Assembly (NCBI RefSeq): GCF_014490445.1
Contig: NZ_JACTUZ010000003.1
Span: forward strand, 43,529-107,528
DNA: 64,000 bases
DNA from: Pseudoroseomonas ludipueritiae
GTDB taxonomy: Bacteria > Pseudomonadota > Alphaproteobacteria > Acetobacterales > Acetobacteraceae
Direction of reading: 5' to 3'
A program made the position numbers and the translations under genes. A model generated the notes under the pieces. That model searched no databases and was not told the DNA's origin. It saw nothing but the letters and a program-made list of their open reading frames with translations. Below are positions 35,139-44,621 of this stretch, piece after piece. The number at the start of each line of letters is the position of its first letter. Position 1 is the first letter of the stretch.

Positions 35139-37279
35139 ACCTCGCCTATAGTTTCGCAACGGCGCAGGGCGGCAATGCGCCGGACCTGCCCGGCAGCCTG
35201 CGCGCCGAGCCGCGCCTGTCCCGCTGGCTGCGCTTCTCGGCCGATGGCTTCGTCACGGTCAGTCCTGGCAAGGTCGAGATCGGGCAAGGCATCCTCACCG
35301 CCCTGGCGCAGATCGCGGCGGATGAGCTGGATGTGGCGCTGCACCGCGTGCGCATCGCCCCCGCCTCCACCCCCGGTAGCCCGAATGAGGGCGTGACCTC
35401 CGGCAGCCTCTCCGTCCAGGAAAGCGGCACCGCCATCCGCCATGCCTGCGCCGAGGCACGCGCCATCCATCTCAGCCTCGCGGCCCACCATGCGGGGCTG
35501 GACCCGGCGGCGCTGCGCGTGGTGGACGGCAGCTTCCTGGCGCCGGATGGCGGCATTGCCGGCTCCTACTGGGCCCAGGCCGCCACCGACCTGCTGGAAG
35601 TGGAGGCACGCGGCGACGTGGCGCCCAAGGCGGCAGCGGAACGGCATCTGGCCGGCAGCCCGGTGCCGCGCCTGGACCTGCCGGAGAAGGTCTTCGGCCA
35701 GCCGCGCTACCTGCACGACCTGCGCTGGCCGGACATGCTGCATGCCCGCATGATCCGCCCGCCCGCCCGCGCCGCCAGCCTGCGCGCGCTGCGCGACGGG
35801 CCCCTTCCCGGCGATGCCCGCCCGCTGCGCGACGGCAGCTTCCTGGCCGCCATCGCCACGGAGGAATGGGCCGCCGAGGCCGCCGCCACCCGCCTCGCCA
35901 CGCGCGCCGAATGGGAGTTGCGCGAAAGCCTGCCGGAGGAGAACGGCCTCACGGCCTGGCTGCAATCGACCCCGGCGCAGGAGAGTGTCGTCACGGAGCG
36001 GCAGGAGCCGGCGCCGCCCGCCGCCCACAGCATCACCGCCCGCTTCACCCGGCCCTTCATCGCCCATGCCTCCATCGGCACCTGCTGCGCCGTGGCGCTG
36101 TGGCGGGAGGAGGCGCTGGAGGTCTGGACCCACAGCCAGGGCATCTACAATCTCCGCGCCGACCTCGCGACCGTGCTGCGCCTGCCGCCGGAGCGGATCA
36201 TCCTGCACCATGCCGAGGCCGCCGGCTGCTACGGGCATAATGGCGCCGATGACGTGGCGCTGGATGCCGCGCTCTGCGCCCGCGCGCATCCCGGCCGCCC
36301 GGTGCGCGCCCTCTGGAGCCGCGCCGAGGAACTGGCCTGGGGCCCGCTCTCCCCCGCCGCCATGGCGGAGATCGAGGCCGGCGTGGATGCGGAGGGCCGG
36401 CTCTGCCACTGGCGCACGGTGCTGCGCGGCAATGGCCATTCTTCCCGCCCCGGCCGCGCCAAGGACCCGACGCTGCTGGCGGCGGCGCATCTCGACCCGC
36501 CCTTCACCCACCCCGTGGCCATCGACGCGCCCATGGCGGCGGGTGGCGGCGGCCAGCGCAACGCGGTGCCGGGCTACGAGGTGCCATCGCTCGATGTGCG
36601 CATGCACCGGCTGCTGGAGATGCCTCTCCGCAGCTCCGCCCTGCGTGCGCTGGGTGGGCTGCTGAATGTCTGGGCCATTGAATCCGTCATGGACGAGCTG
36701 GCGGAGCGCAGCGGCCAGGATGCGGTCGCCTTCCGCCTGCGCCATCTCGCCCAGGACCCGCGCGCCCGCGCGGTGCTGGAGGACGTGGCGCGGATGTGCG
36801 GCTGGCCGCGCCCGCCCACGGGGGAGGGGATCGGCACCGGCATCGCCGTGGCGCGCTACAAGGGCACCGGCGCCTGGTGCGCCGTGGCCGCCGAGGTGGA
36901 GGCCGCGGAGGTCGTGCGCTGCCGCCGTCTCTGGATCGCCGCCGATATCGGCGAGGCGATCAACCCCGATGGCGCGGCCAACCAACTGGAGGGCGGCGCC
37001 ATCCAGGCCACTTCCATCGCGCTGAAGGAGGCGGTGCGCTTCGACCGCCTCAACGTCACCAGCCAGAGCTGGGATGATTACCCGATCCTGCGCTTCTCCG
37101 AAGTGCCCACCGTCGAACTGCGCCTGATGACCAGGCCGGAGGAGCCGCCGCTGGGCGCGGGCGAGGCCTCGCTCGGCCCCACCATCGCGGCCATCGCCGG
37201 CGGCATCCATGCGGCCCTCGGCATCCGCCCGCGCGCCATGCCTTTCACGCCCGACAACCTCGCCGCCAGCATGGAATAG
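35135..37279 (+). CDS. Molybdenum hydroxylase large subunit, Mo-cofactor binding
   Basis: 714 aa, substrate- and Mo-MCD-binding subunit related to NicB/IorB-type proteins. Motifs: KVEIGQGILTALAQIAADEL, FTRPFIAHASIGTCCAVAL, GGGGQRNAVPGYEVP, and near the end GAGEASLGPTIAAIAGG, whose Glu is in the place of the family's catalytic base. It lacks the C-terminal cytochrome c domains of Pseudomonas NicB. ATG 35135 overlaps the small-subunit stop. It probably hydroxylates an aromatic or N-heteroaromatic ring at a carbon next to a ring nitrogen, with water as the oxygen source. Substrate unassigned. Confidence 0.9.
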   Translation: MNLAYSFATAQGGNAPDLPGSLRAEPRLSRWLRFSADGFVTVSPGKVEIGQGILTALAQIAADELDVALHRVRIAPASTPGSPNEGVTSGSLSVQESGTAIRHACAEARAIHLSLAAHHAGLDPAALRVVDGSFLAPDGGIAGSYWAQAATDLLEVEARGDVAPKAAAERHLAGSPVPRLDLPEKVFGQPRYLHDLRWPDMLHARMIRPPARAASLRALRDGPLPGDARPLRDGSFLAAIATEEWAAEAAATRLATRAEWELRESLPEENGLTAWLQSTPAQESVVTERQEPAPPAAHSITARFTRPFIAHASIGTCCAVALWREEALEVWTHSQGIYNLRADLATVLRLPPERIILHHAEAAGCYGHNGADDVALDAALCARAHPGRPVRALWSRAEELAWGPLSPAAMAEIEAGVDAEGRLCHWRTVLRGNGHSSRPGRAKDPTLLAAAHLDPPFTHPVAIDAPMAAGGGGQRNAVPGYEVPSLDVRMHRLLEMPLRSSALRALGGLLNVWAIESVMDELAERSGQDAVAFRLRHLAQDPRARAVLEDVARMCGWPRPPTGEGIGTGIAVARYKGTGAWCAVAAEVEAAEVVRCRRLWIAADIGEAINPDGAANQLEGGAIQATSIALKEAVRFDRLNVTSQSWDDYPILRFSEVPTVELRLMTRPEEPPLGAGEASLGPTIAAIAGGIHAALGIRPRAMPFTPDNLAASME

Positions 37280-37283
37280 ATAC

Positions 37284-38276
37284 GTGCCAGAGACACTTCG
37301 CCTTTCCCTCGCCTGCACCACCTCGGACCGCACCCGGCCGATCCTGGATGGCCGCGTCACCCTGTCCGGCGTCAGCCTCACCGTCTTGCCCGGGGAGCCG
37401 GAGGATATCTTCCGCCGCGCCCTGCGGGACCGTGCCTTCGACGTGACCGAACTCTCCATGGGCAGCCATATCGTCACCACGGCGCGCGGGGATGCGCCCT
37501 ATGTCGGCATCCCGGTCTTTCCCTCCCGCGCCTTCCGCCACAGCGCCATCTATGTCCGCACCGACCGCGGCATCCGCACGGCGGCGGACCTCGCGGGCAA
37601 GCGCATCGGCCTGCCGGAATACCAGCAGACCGCCGCCCTCTGGGTACGCGGCATCCTGCGCGAGCATTATGGCGTCGATACCCAGGGCATTTCCTGGCGC
37701 ACCGGCGGCATGGAGGAGACCGGCGGTAGCGAGCGCGTGGCACTGAAGCTGCCGCCAGAGCTGGATGTGCGCCCGATCGGCCCGGACCAGACGCTGAACG
37801 GCCTCCTGGCGGCGGGTGAGTTGGATGCCGTGATCGGCCCCCGCCCACCTTCCTGCTTCGTCGCGCGCAGCGCCCCGGTGGACCGGCTCTATCCCGACTA
37901 CCGGACGGAGGAGGAAAGCTATTTCCGCGCCACCGGCTTCTTCCCCATCATGCATTGCGTGGCGCTGCGGAAGGAGCTTGCAGCGGAACATCCGTGGCTG
38001 CCGCTGGAGATTTTCCGCGCCTTCGCCCGCGCGCGTGCCATGGCGGTGGCTGATCTCTCTTTGGTCAATGTGCTGCGCGCCTCCCTCCCCTGGATCGCGG
38101 CCGAGGCGGAGGCGCAGACGCGGATCATGGGTGGCGATCCATGGCCTTATGGCTTCCGCCGCAACCGGGACGAGATCGCGGCCATGATCCGCTTCGCCCG
38201 GGCCGATGCCCTGGCCGTCCGCGACATCGCGCCGGAAGATCTGTTCCATGCCAGTGTGCTGGACGCGGTGACATAG
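37284..38276 (+). CDS. 4,5-dihydroxyphthalate decarboxylase-like protein
   Basis: 330 aa, no signal peptide, with the substrate-binding-protein fold that the phthalate-pathway decarboxylase shares with NMT1/SsuA receptors. Segments matching that family include FDVTELSMGSHIVT, IPVFPSRAFRHSAIYV, GKRIGLPEYQQTAALWVRGI, LREHYGV, PIGPDQTLNGLLAAGELDA, YFRATGFFPIMH and WPYGFRRNRDEI. GTG start 4 nt after the hydroxylase stop. In context it could decarboxylate the hydroxylated product of the preceding enzyme; a cytoplasmic binding role is an alternative. Confidence 0.85.
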   Translation: MPETLRLSLACTTSDRTRPILDGRVTLSGVSLTVLPGEPEDIFRRALRDRAFDVTELSMGSHIVTTARGDAPYVGIPVFPSRAFRHSAIYVRTDRGIRTAADLAGKRIGLPEYQQTAALWVRGILREHYGVDTQGISWRTGGMEETGGSERVALKLPPELDVRPIGPDQTLNGLLAAGELDAVIGPRPPSCFVARSAPVDRLYPDYRTEEESYFRATGFFPIMHCVALRKELAAEHPWLPLEIFRAFARARAMAVADLSLVNVLRASLPWIAAEAEAQTRIMGGDPWPYGFRRNRDEIAAMIRFARADALAVRDIAPEDLFHASVLDAVT

Positions 38277-38692
38277 GTGAGGAAAGGAATGCCTGCTTCG
38301 GCCTGTGGCATGCCGCCATCGAGGCCGTGACTCATGATGACATCGGGCATGATCGGGCCGGGGGCCGCCCGCCTTGATCAATCGGTTGTCGTTGTTGCCC
38401 GATCTCGGTCCGGCATGAGATGAGCATAGGCGCCGCAATGCTTTGCTCTTGCGGTGCCCGCTATGATAGCCCCGCCGCTCCTTTGGTGAAGCAACATCAA
38501 ACAGGGTAATGCTCCTGGGCCAGCGCTTTCACAGGACTGCCAAAGGAGTTGCCGCGCTCGCGGCGAGCGCCGCCTCCGGCCCCAGAGTGGACGGTACCCT
38601 GTGCACTAAAAGAACTTTGGCGGCACGGACCGGAGTGCTGGCGCATCCGCCTTGGATCATGTCACCGGGCAGCAGTTCGGGGCTTTGAGCAC
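38277..38692. other. Intergenic stretch with no supported gene
   Basis: 416 nt between the decarboxylase-like gene and an EamA exporter gene. Composition is less GC-biased than the flanks. A frame runs through the second half (from 38549) into the exporter but carries no family features. No clear promoter pair or terminator was found. Confidence 0.45.
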
Positions 38693-39658
38693 ATGAGAAC
38701 AGATCCGTCTTCCGCCTCGCCTATGAGGGCTCAGGAGTGGATCATGCTGCTCGCCCTTGCCGGGCTTTGGGGCGGCTCATTCTTCTTCAATGCTGTTGCC
38801 GTGCGTGATCTGCCACCTTTCACCTTGGTCTGGCTGCGCGTGGCAACCGCCGCCGCGACCTTGTTGCTCGTGCTCCGCCTGCTGCGACAACGAATGCCCG
38901 GGGGAGGCCGGGTCTGGGCTGCCTTCTTCAGCATGGGGCTATTGAACAACGGCTTGCCTTTCGCTCTCATCGTCTGGAGCCAGCAGCATGTCGCCAGTGG
39001 CCTTGCTGCCATCCTCAACGCCACCACGCCCTTGTTCACGGTGCTCGCCGCGCATCTGTTGACACCGGACGAAAAGCTGAACTCCTCCAAGGTGGCAGGG
39101 GTCATCCTGGGCTTTATCGGCGCTGCGATGATGATCGGGCCCGATGCTCTGGGCGGGCTGGGAGCTTCCATGGGGGCCCAGCTCGCTTGCCTGGCCGCCG
39201 CCCTGTCCTACGCCTTGGCCGGCATCTTCGGGCGTCGCTTCAAGAACATGGGAGTTCCGCCACTGGCTGCCGCCACCGGGCAGGTATGCGCTTCCACGAC
39301 ACTGTTGCTGCCGCTTGTACTGCTGGTGGATCAGCCCTGGATGCTGCCCTTTCCACGACCTGTAACCTGGGCCGCGGTTTTGGGCCTTGGCATGCTCTGC
39401 ACCGCGCTGGCCTACGTGCTCTACTTCCGCATCCTGGCGACCGCCGGCGCGACCAATCTGCTGTTGGTCACCTTCCTGGTCCCGGTGAGCGCCATCCTGC
39501 TAGGCTGGCTCGTCCTCGGAGAAACGCTGCAACATCGGCACTTCGGCGGTCTGGCGCTGATTGGCTTGGGCCTGGCCTGCCTTGATGGCCGCCTGCCCGG
39601 ACTGCTGGCCGGATCTGGCAGGCAGGGCGACTGCCACGGTTCGGATCCCGGAGGTTGA
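38693..39658 (+). CDS. EamA/DMT-family transporter
   Basis: 321 aa inner-membrane protein with about ten hydrophobic helices in two EamA halves (first LALAGLWGGSFFFNAVAVRDL; second beginning LACLAAALSYALAGIFGRRF). Such proteins export metabolites or amino acids. ATG 38693 begins shortly before helix 1. The C-terminal tail of about 20 residues is hydrophilic. It stands alone; the next gene is on the opposite strand. Confidence 0.85.
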   Translation: MRTDPSSASPMRAQEWIMLLALAGLWGGSFFFNAVAVRDLPPFTLVWLRVATAAATLLLVLRLLRQRMPGGGRVWAAFFSMGLLNNGLPFALIVWSQQHVASGLAAILNATTPLFTVLAAHLLTPDEKLNSSKVAGVILGFIGAAMMIGPDALGGLGASMGAQLACLAAALSYALAGIFGRRFKNMGVPPLAAATGQVCASTTLLLPLVLLVDQPWMLPFPRPVTWAAVLGLGMLCTALAYVLYFRILATAGATNLLLVTFLVPVSAILLGWLVLGETLQHRHFGGLALIGLGLACLDGRLPGLLAGSGRQGDCHGSDPGG

Positions 39659-39829
39659 TCCCGATCCCGGCTCTGTCGCATGGCGCCCTTCGAATGCTGC
39701 CAAGCCACGGAGGCTGCCGCAGCAGTCACCGGAGGTACAACTTCAAGGCGCCACACGATCCATGCCGCGACATGTGGTCAATATCTCAGTGAGCGGCGCC
39801 TTCGATCGGATCAGCGCGGGATCTCAGGC

Positions 39830-41182
39830 TCAGGAAGTGGCCAGGCTCCGCTGCAAACGCGCGATGGCCCCGGGTAAGCCGCGCACCTTCAGCACCCGGC
39901 CGGTTTCGTCGTATTCCTCCGACAGCACCCGTACACTGTTGTAGATCTCACCGATCAGCCCCTGCTGCGCGTAGGATAGCGCCAGCACATCCTCCACCAT
40001 CTCAGCCTCGAAGAAGGCGATGATGGTGCTGCGGAGCGCGCTCACATCCTCCGGCGCATGCGCGGAGAGCAGGATGGCGTCCGGGTGCTTCTCGATCAAT
40101 GCCGCGCGCCCCGCCGCGTCCACGCGATCCATCTTGTTCAGCACCAGGCGGGACGGCACCGCATCCGCCCCGATCTCGCGCAGGACGCTGCGGCTCACCT
40201 CCAGTTGCGCCTCATAGGTCGGGTCGGACGCATCAACCACGAAGAGCAGCAGCGAAGCCTCCAGCGCTTCCGTCAGCGTTGAGCGGAAGGAGGCAACAAG
40301 ATCGTGCGGCAGTTGCTTGATGAAGCCGACCGTGTCCGAGATGAGCACGCGCGGCCGGGTTTCCGGCTGCAGGATGCGCACGGTGGTATCGAGGGTGGCG
40401 AAGAGCTTGTCCTCCACCAGCACCTGGCTGCCGGTCAGGGCACGCATCAGGGAGGACTTGCCCGCATTGGTGTAGCCGACCAGGGCCACCCGCAGTTGGT
40501 CCCGCCGGGCGGAGCGGCGGTGGTCGCTGTCGCGCTGCACCGCCTCCAGTTGGCCCTTCAGTTCTGCCAGGCGGTCGCGGATCTTGCGGCGGTCGAGATC
40601 GAGGGTGCTCTCGCCCGCGCCGGGCCCCTGCCGCCGCTCCCCGCCGCCCGAGGATTCCCGCAGCCGGGGGGCGACGTACTTCAGGCGCGCCATCTCCACC
40701 TGCAGCTTCGCCTCACGTGTCTTGGCGTGGCGGTGGAAGATCTCGACGATGACGCCGGTGCGGTCCAGCACCTCGGCGCCGGTGGCACGCTCCAGGTTGC
40801 GAATCTGGCTGGGCGAGAGCTCATGGTCCACGATCACGAGGTCAGGCTTGCGGGCGGCATCCGGATCAGCCTCGGCCGGGCCGGCAGTCTCGGCCGCGGC
40901 TTCGAAGCGTGCCCGTGCCTTGGAACGCGGGGGCGGCGCCATGGAACTGACCACTCCGGTGCCGCCGGTCAGGGCCGCCAGTTCCGCCAGCTTACCGCTG
41001 CCCAGCAACAACCCGGCGCCAGTGCCTTCACGGCGCTGGGATACGGTGCCGACCACCTCATAGCCCAGCGTCTTTACCAGGCGCCCCAGCTCCTCCAGGC
41101 TCGCTTCATGCGCGACATCATCGACCTCCGGCGTCTGGATGCCGACAAGAACAGCGCGGGGAATGGGGGGCTTGGTCTCCAT
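39830..41182 (-). CDS. hflX: Ribosome-associated GTPase HflX
   Basis: 450 aa GTPase that splits or rescues stalled ribosomes. The N-terminal HflX domain includes GLLLGSGKLAEL and DHELSPSQIRNLE, then EVLDRTGVIVEIFHRHAKTR, a coiled-coil region and the G domain: GYTNAGKSSLMRAL, DTVGFIKQLPHDLVASF, VDASDP, NKMD. An insert at about residues 80-110 is Ala/Glu-rich. In many Proteobacteria hfq lies directly upstream; here nothing like hfq is seen in the 617 nt upstream. Confidence 0.95.
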   Translation of the reverse strand: METKPPIPRAVLVGIQTPEVDDVAHEASLEELGRLVKTLGYEVVGTVSQRREGTGAGLLLGSGKLAELAALTGGTGVVSSMAPPPRSKARARFEAAAETAGPAEADPDAARKPDLVIVDHELSPSQIRNLERATGAEVLDRTGVIVEIFHRHAKTREAKLQVEMARLKYVAPRLRESSGGGERRQGPGAGESTLDLDRRKIRDRLAELKGQLEAVQRDSDHRRSARRDQLRVALVGYTNAGKSSLMRALTGSQVLVEDKLFATLDTTVRILQPETRPRVLISDTVGFIKQLPHDLVASFRSTLTEALEASLLLFVVDASDPTYEAQLEVSRSVLREIGADAVPSRLVLNKMDRVDAAGRAALIEKHPDAILLSAHAPEDVSALRSTIIAFFEAEMVEDVLALSYAQQGLIGEIYNSVRVLSEEYDETGRVLKVRGLPGAIARLQRSLATS

Positions 41183-41799
41183 GGCACTCCAGTAGCATGA
41201 ACGACATCGCCTGGCCGCTCTCTAAATGACCATGGCAGCGCCTGCGCCATGACAGACAATGCCACCTGCTTCATCGTGTCAGCGCGCCTTGGTGGAGAGC
41301 CACGCCGCCTGCGTTCCGCCGGACAGCCGAATCTCCTCCTCAAGCTGCTGAAGGACTTCCGCTTCATGACCACACGGTCATTGCCGGGAAGCCGCGGCGA
41401 AGCGCGGTTGGGCTACTGTTCTTGATCACTTGATCAGTGGTAACGGTCGTCTGCGGGCGAACTCGGTACTGCGGCGCACAGGCTCCGCCGCGTGCGATGA
41501 CTTCCTCAATGCCCGAGATCAGCCGCACCGGCCGCCAGGGTGAACGGTTTCCATCACCTGTTCAAGGCTCAGTCCTGCCCCGCGGCCTTCATGCTCCTCA
41601 TTGCCAGGCAGATCCGAAAGAAAGGAAAGGCAGAGAGGGATTGAAAGCGCTTGCAGGACAAGCTTTTACGATTATCTTCTGACAAAGGCGGCGCGGCTTT
41701 CCCCAGCCGTATCTTCTACATTCCCCCGGCCCCGGCTCTCCCGCGAAGCGCCATCGGCGCGCGCCGTCACCTTTCGACGTCAATCGGATCCCTCTCGCC
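41183..41799. other. Intergenic stretch upstream of the RepA-like gene
   Basis: 617 nt without a supported gene. A short plus-strand frame (41249-41425, 58 codons) has no clear ribosome-binding site. Two TTGATCA copies, 41422-41428 and 41430-41436, are in direct repeat with 8-nt period. A purine-rich run follows near 41620-41650. If the RepA-like gene is a true initiator, this is where an origin or control region would be expected, but I see no full iteron array. Confidence 0.4.
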
Positions 41800-43071
41800 A
41801 TGACTGTCTCTGTGCCATCTGCCCTCGCCCTGGACCCAGCAGAGGCGCGCTCCGATCCGCGCGTTGTTTGGTACCACGCCGCTTTCTGCCAGATGGCGCT
41901 GCCACTGTCTCAGCCGGTTGGGTTCTGGCGTCGCGAACTGGACGGCACAGGCCTGGCCATGGAGATGGCCATGCCGGATCAGACCCTGCCGTCCGGATGG
42001 GGCTTCCGGCGCCTGCTGATGCATTTCTGCGACCAGGCGGTGCGCGGTGGCACCCCTGTGCTGGAGCTCGGACCCGATCTGGCCGCCCTGGCATCGGACA
42101 TGGGCTTGCCCACCACCGAGCCCGTTCTGCAAGAACTGGGCATGCAGGTGGAGCGCCTGGGCGCCGCGAAGCTCAGCGTCTCATGGCATAAGGAACAGGA
42201 CCTGGCGCTGTTCGATGCCCGAGGGCAGCGGCGCCGGCCTGGCGCGGAGTGGCGGCCCCGCATCCGCCTGAGTGGCCGCTTCCATGCCAGCTTGATGGAA
42301 CACGCTGTCCCGCTGGACCGGCAGATCATCACGGCTCTCGCGGCGGAAGCGCTCGCGCTCGATGCTCATGGCTGGGTCCGGCATGTGCGCCACCACCAGC
42401 CGGCCGGGCAGACCACGACGGTTCCATGGCCTGAACTCCATCGGCGCTTCGGCAGTCCGGAGCAGGAGCACCAACATTTCAGGGCTGCCTTTGAGGATGC
42501 GCTGCGGATGGTCTTCGCGGCCGACGACACCATCTCCCTGGCGTCGGATGACGACGGTGTCACTGTCGGCGCCCTGATGTCAGAGGCCGAAGCGGACCGG
42601 GGCGGCGAGCGGCAGCCGCAGCAGGAGCCAGCGGCGCCGGTGCAAGCTCCCCCGCCCGCAGCGCGTCCGCCGGCACCGCGGAACACGCCGGACAGCCCGG
42701 CGCCACGCGGAGGCGGCGGCAATGCCGCTCCCGTCTCCTCTCCGCATGGCTTGTCCCAGCCCATAGGGCTCAGATCGCATGTGACCGGCCTGTCGGGTGT
42801 GGTTTGGCTTCGGCGTGGGGGTAGCGATGAACCCGTGGTGATCGGCGTCACCCCCGGAGCACGGTTTGAGCCCGACCGCATGACCGTGTTGATGCTGGAG
42901 CCCCTGGTCATGCAGATCAACGGCGGGCTGTACGAGGCGGAGTTCAACAAGGTCTCAGCCTGGATCATGGTGAACAGGGACCTGATCGACCTCGTCTGGA
43001 ACGGCGAGATCACATCCCTGGAGGAGGCCACCAGCCGCGTCAGGAAGACACCGGCCTCTGGCTGGCGATGA
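41800..43071 (+). CDS. Plasmid RepA-like replication initiator (putative)
   Basis: 423 aa. The first 270 residues follow the layout of plasmid RepA_C-type initiators. WYHAAFCQMALPLSQ comes first, then the segment PSGWGFRRLLMHFCDQAVR (family: P.G...RLLL.W....A.R), LELGPDLAALASDMGL, a ...RIRLSGRFHASLMEHAVPLD strand (family: ..L...FF.EI...PVPLD), then TVPWPELHRRFG and a basic FRAAFEDALRMV helix. A Pro/Ala-rich linker (about 277-318) leads to a C-terminal domain of unknown type with a GGLYEAEFN segment. No strong Shine-Dalgarno precedes the ATG. Next to a toxin-antitoxin pair this points to plasmid-derived DNA. The family call rests on pattern memory, not a search. Confidence 0.6.
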   Translation: MTVSVPSALALDPAEARSDPRVVWYHAAFCQMALPLSQPVGFWRRELDGTGLAMEMAMPDQTLPSGWGFRRLLMHFCDQAVRGGTPVLELGPDLAALASDMGLPTTEPVLQELGMQVERLGAAKLSVSWHKEQDLALFDARGQRRRPGAEWRPRIRLSGRFHASLMEHAVPLDRQIITALAAEALALDAHGWVRHVRHHQPAGQTTTVPWPELHRRFGSPEQEHQHFRAAFEDALRMVFAADDTISLASDDDGVTVGALMSEAEADRGGERQPQQEPAAPVQAPPPAARPPAPRNTPDSPAPRGGGGNAAPVSSPHGLSQPIGLRSHVTGLSGVVWLRRGGSDEPVVIGVTPGARFEPDRMTVLMLEPLVMQINGGLYEAEFNKVSAWIMVNRDLIDLVWNGEITSLEEATSRVRKTPASGWR

Positions 43072-43409
43072 CGCCGAGGCCCTTGTTCAGAGGCTTTGAT
43101 CCAGAAGGGCCAAAGGGCAACAGAACCACAACCGTGTCACGGCAGAATGGCCTGGGCGGTTGTGCCATCCCGGCCCGGTGACGCGGAGGTTCTCGACGAC
43201 GGGGCTCATGCGCGCTCCCGCTCCGCCGGCAGATGCAGGCCGGTGTGGTACAGCCGAAGCAGAGGCCGTATCCAACGCTGTGGTGCGGCAAGAGCAGCCC
43301 TGTGGCCGGCTGCTGGGCAGCGCGGCAGGGCAGGAACATCGCCTGCCTGGGCAGCACAAAGCAGGCGTAAGGTCACAGTGCTTGTCGGAAGCGCGGCGCC
43401 AGCGCGGCC
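43072..43409. other. Intergenic stretch with no supported gene
   Basis: 338 nt between the convergent RepA-like and RES genes. Only short overlapping frames occur, without ribosome-binding sites. No repeats of iteron type were seen here. Confidence 0.45.
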
Positions 43410-44084
43410 TCAGGCGGTGCTGAGTTGCTTCAGGCTGATCCGGGGTGAGGAGGCCTGCACCATCAGCAGCCAATGGTCGGCCTGGGTCACCCGCAGGATG
43501 TTGCGTGGCCGGTAGGCCACCACATTGGTGCCGCCGGTGTGCCGCACGCTGTCATAAAGAATGCCCGCCTTGCCCGAGGCACGGAGGCTCTCCCCCAGCA
43601 CCTGGGAAGCGCCATAGCTGTCGGGGGCGTAAAGGTCCGGCCGCGCCGCCTGTTGTCCGCGCAGGTCCAGGTATTCCCCGGCCAGGCTGGCGGTATAGGT
43701 GCGGAAGGTCCGCTCCAGCACGGGGAGGCGGGTGGCCACAGCCTCCCGCCGCAAGTGGTGCGCCACCTCGATGGCCGCCGTGCGGAAGGCCGCGGCGGCA
43801 TACCAGGCGCCCAGCTCCGCGCCGTTGAAGCGCGCACCGGCGGGCTGGACATGCAGGAAGGTGGCCATGACGATGCTGGAATTCGGCCGCCCATAGACCC
43901 ATTCCTCCTCCGGCAGCCGCCGCAGCCGCTCCTCCACCAGCCGGTCGTTGGTCCAGCCGGCCAGTTCCATGACGGCCTCGGCATCCGCCGCCGTGGCCAC
44001 GGTGTCGAAGAGCCCGATCGGCGGGAATTTCGAGGGAATCAGGCGGTAACTGGGCGCCGGGGCCGCAGAGAAGACATCCGTCAA
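43410..44084 (-). CDS. RES-domain toxin
   Basis: 224 aa toxin of the RES family; characterised members (for example MbcT) degrade NAD+. Matching elements: early Arg in SYRLIPSKFPP, the ARFNGAELGAWYAAAAFRTA segment with its Tyr/Glu, and GILYDSVRHTGGTNVVAYRP, which carries the conserved Ser and the family ending. The start overlaps the antitoxin stop by 4 nt (ATGA), the usual antitoxin-first order, so the two are co-translated. Confidence 0.88.
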   Translation of the reverse strand: MTDVFSAAPAPSYRLIPSKFPPIGLFDTVATAADAEAVMELAGWTNDRLVEERLRRLPEEEWVYGRPNSSIVMATFLHVQPAGARFNGAELGAWYAAAAFRTAAIEVAHHLRREAVATRLPVLERTFRTYTASLAGEYLDLRGQQAARPDLYAPDSYGASQVLGESLRASGKAGILYDSVRHTGGTNVVAYRPRNILRVTQADHWLLMVQASSPRISLKQLSTA

Positions 44085-44611
44085 GAGATGATCAGGTCCT
44101 CGTCCGTGTAAGGGCGGGCGTCGCGGTCCAGGGCCTCGACCGGCTCCATGTAAAGGCCGCCGCGTGCCGCATCGAGGAAGCGGCGGACCGCCATCAGCCC
44201 GTCCTGGGTGCCGCTGGTCACCAGGTCCAGCGGCGGGCGGCCACCGAAGACGATGGCCTCATGCGGCCTGCGGAGCCATGCCACCCCTTCCCGCTCGCTG
44301 CCATGCAGCAGGCCCAGGGCCTGATGGATGCCGAGTACGGCCGAGATCCGGGTCAGCACATCGGCGTCGAGGGTGATCTCGCCATGCTCGCGGACGGTCT
44401 TGGCCCATTTATGGAAGGTGGAGCGCGGCGGGTAGCCCAGCACCAGCAGGCGCTGCGTCTCATCCAGCCCCCAGAGGTCGGCAATGGCGAGAAAGGTCCG
44501 CAGGCCGGGGGCGCTGAGGCGGCGGCGATTCTCGGGCGCGAAGCGGCTCCGGTCCATGCGGACGGGGCCAGAGGCAATAGGCAGGCGCGGGGCGCCCTGC
44601 GCGGCGGTCAT
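44081..44611 (-). CDS. Xre/MbcA/ParS-type antitoxin (DUF2384)
   Basis: 176 aa antitoxin partner of the RES toxin. The N-terminal part is a divergent Xre-like helix-turn-helix (FLAIADLWGLDETQRLLVLG, then YPPRSTFHKWAK). The C-terminal toxin-binding region has the DUF2384 pattern AWLRRPHEAIVFGGRPPLDL followed by GLMAVRRFLDAARGGLY. ATG 44611 has AGGAGG 7 nt upstream, so the longer frame starting inside the operator is rejected. It should neutralise RES and repress its own promoter at the adjacent palindrome. Confidence 0.87.
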   Translation of the reverse strand: MTAAQGAPRLPIASGPVRMDRSRFAPENRRRLSAPGLRTFLAIADLWGLDETQRLLVLGYPPRSTFHKWAKTVREHGEITLDADVLTRISAVLGIHQALGLLHGSEREGVAWLRRPHEAIVFGGRPPLDLVTSGTQDGLMAVRRFLDAARGGLYMEPVEALDRDARPYTDEDLIIS

Positions 44612-44621
44612 AGGCAGCCTC

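Noticed and set aside
41422-41436. Iteron array upstream of the RepA-like gene
   Set aside because: Only two short TTGATCA copies are seen; too few to call an origin.
41183-41799. hfq upstream of hflX
   Set aside because: No Sm-like frame is present on either strand, although this is the usual place in many Proteobacteria.
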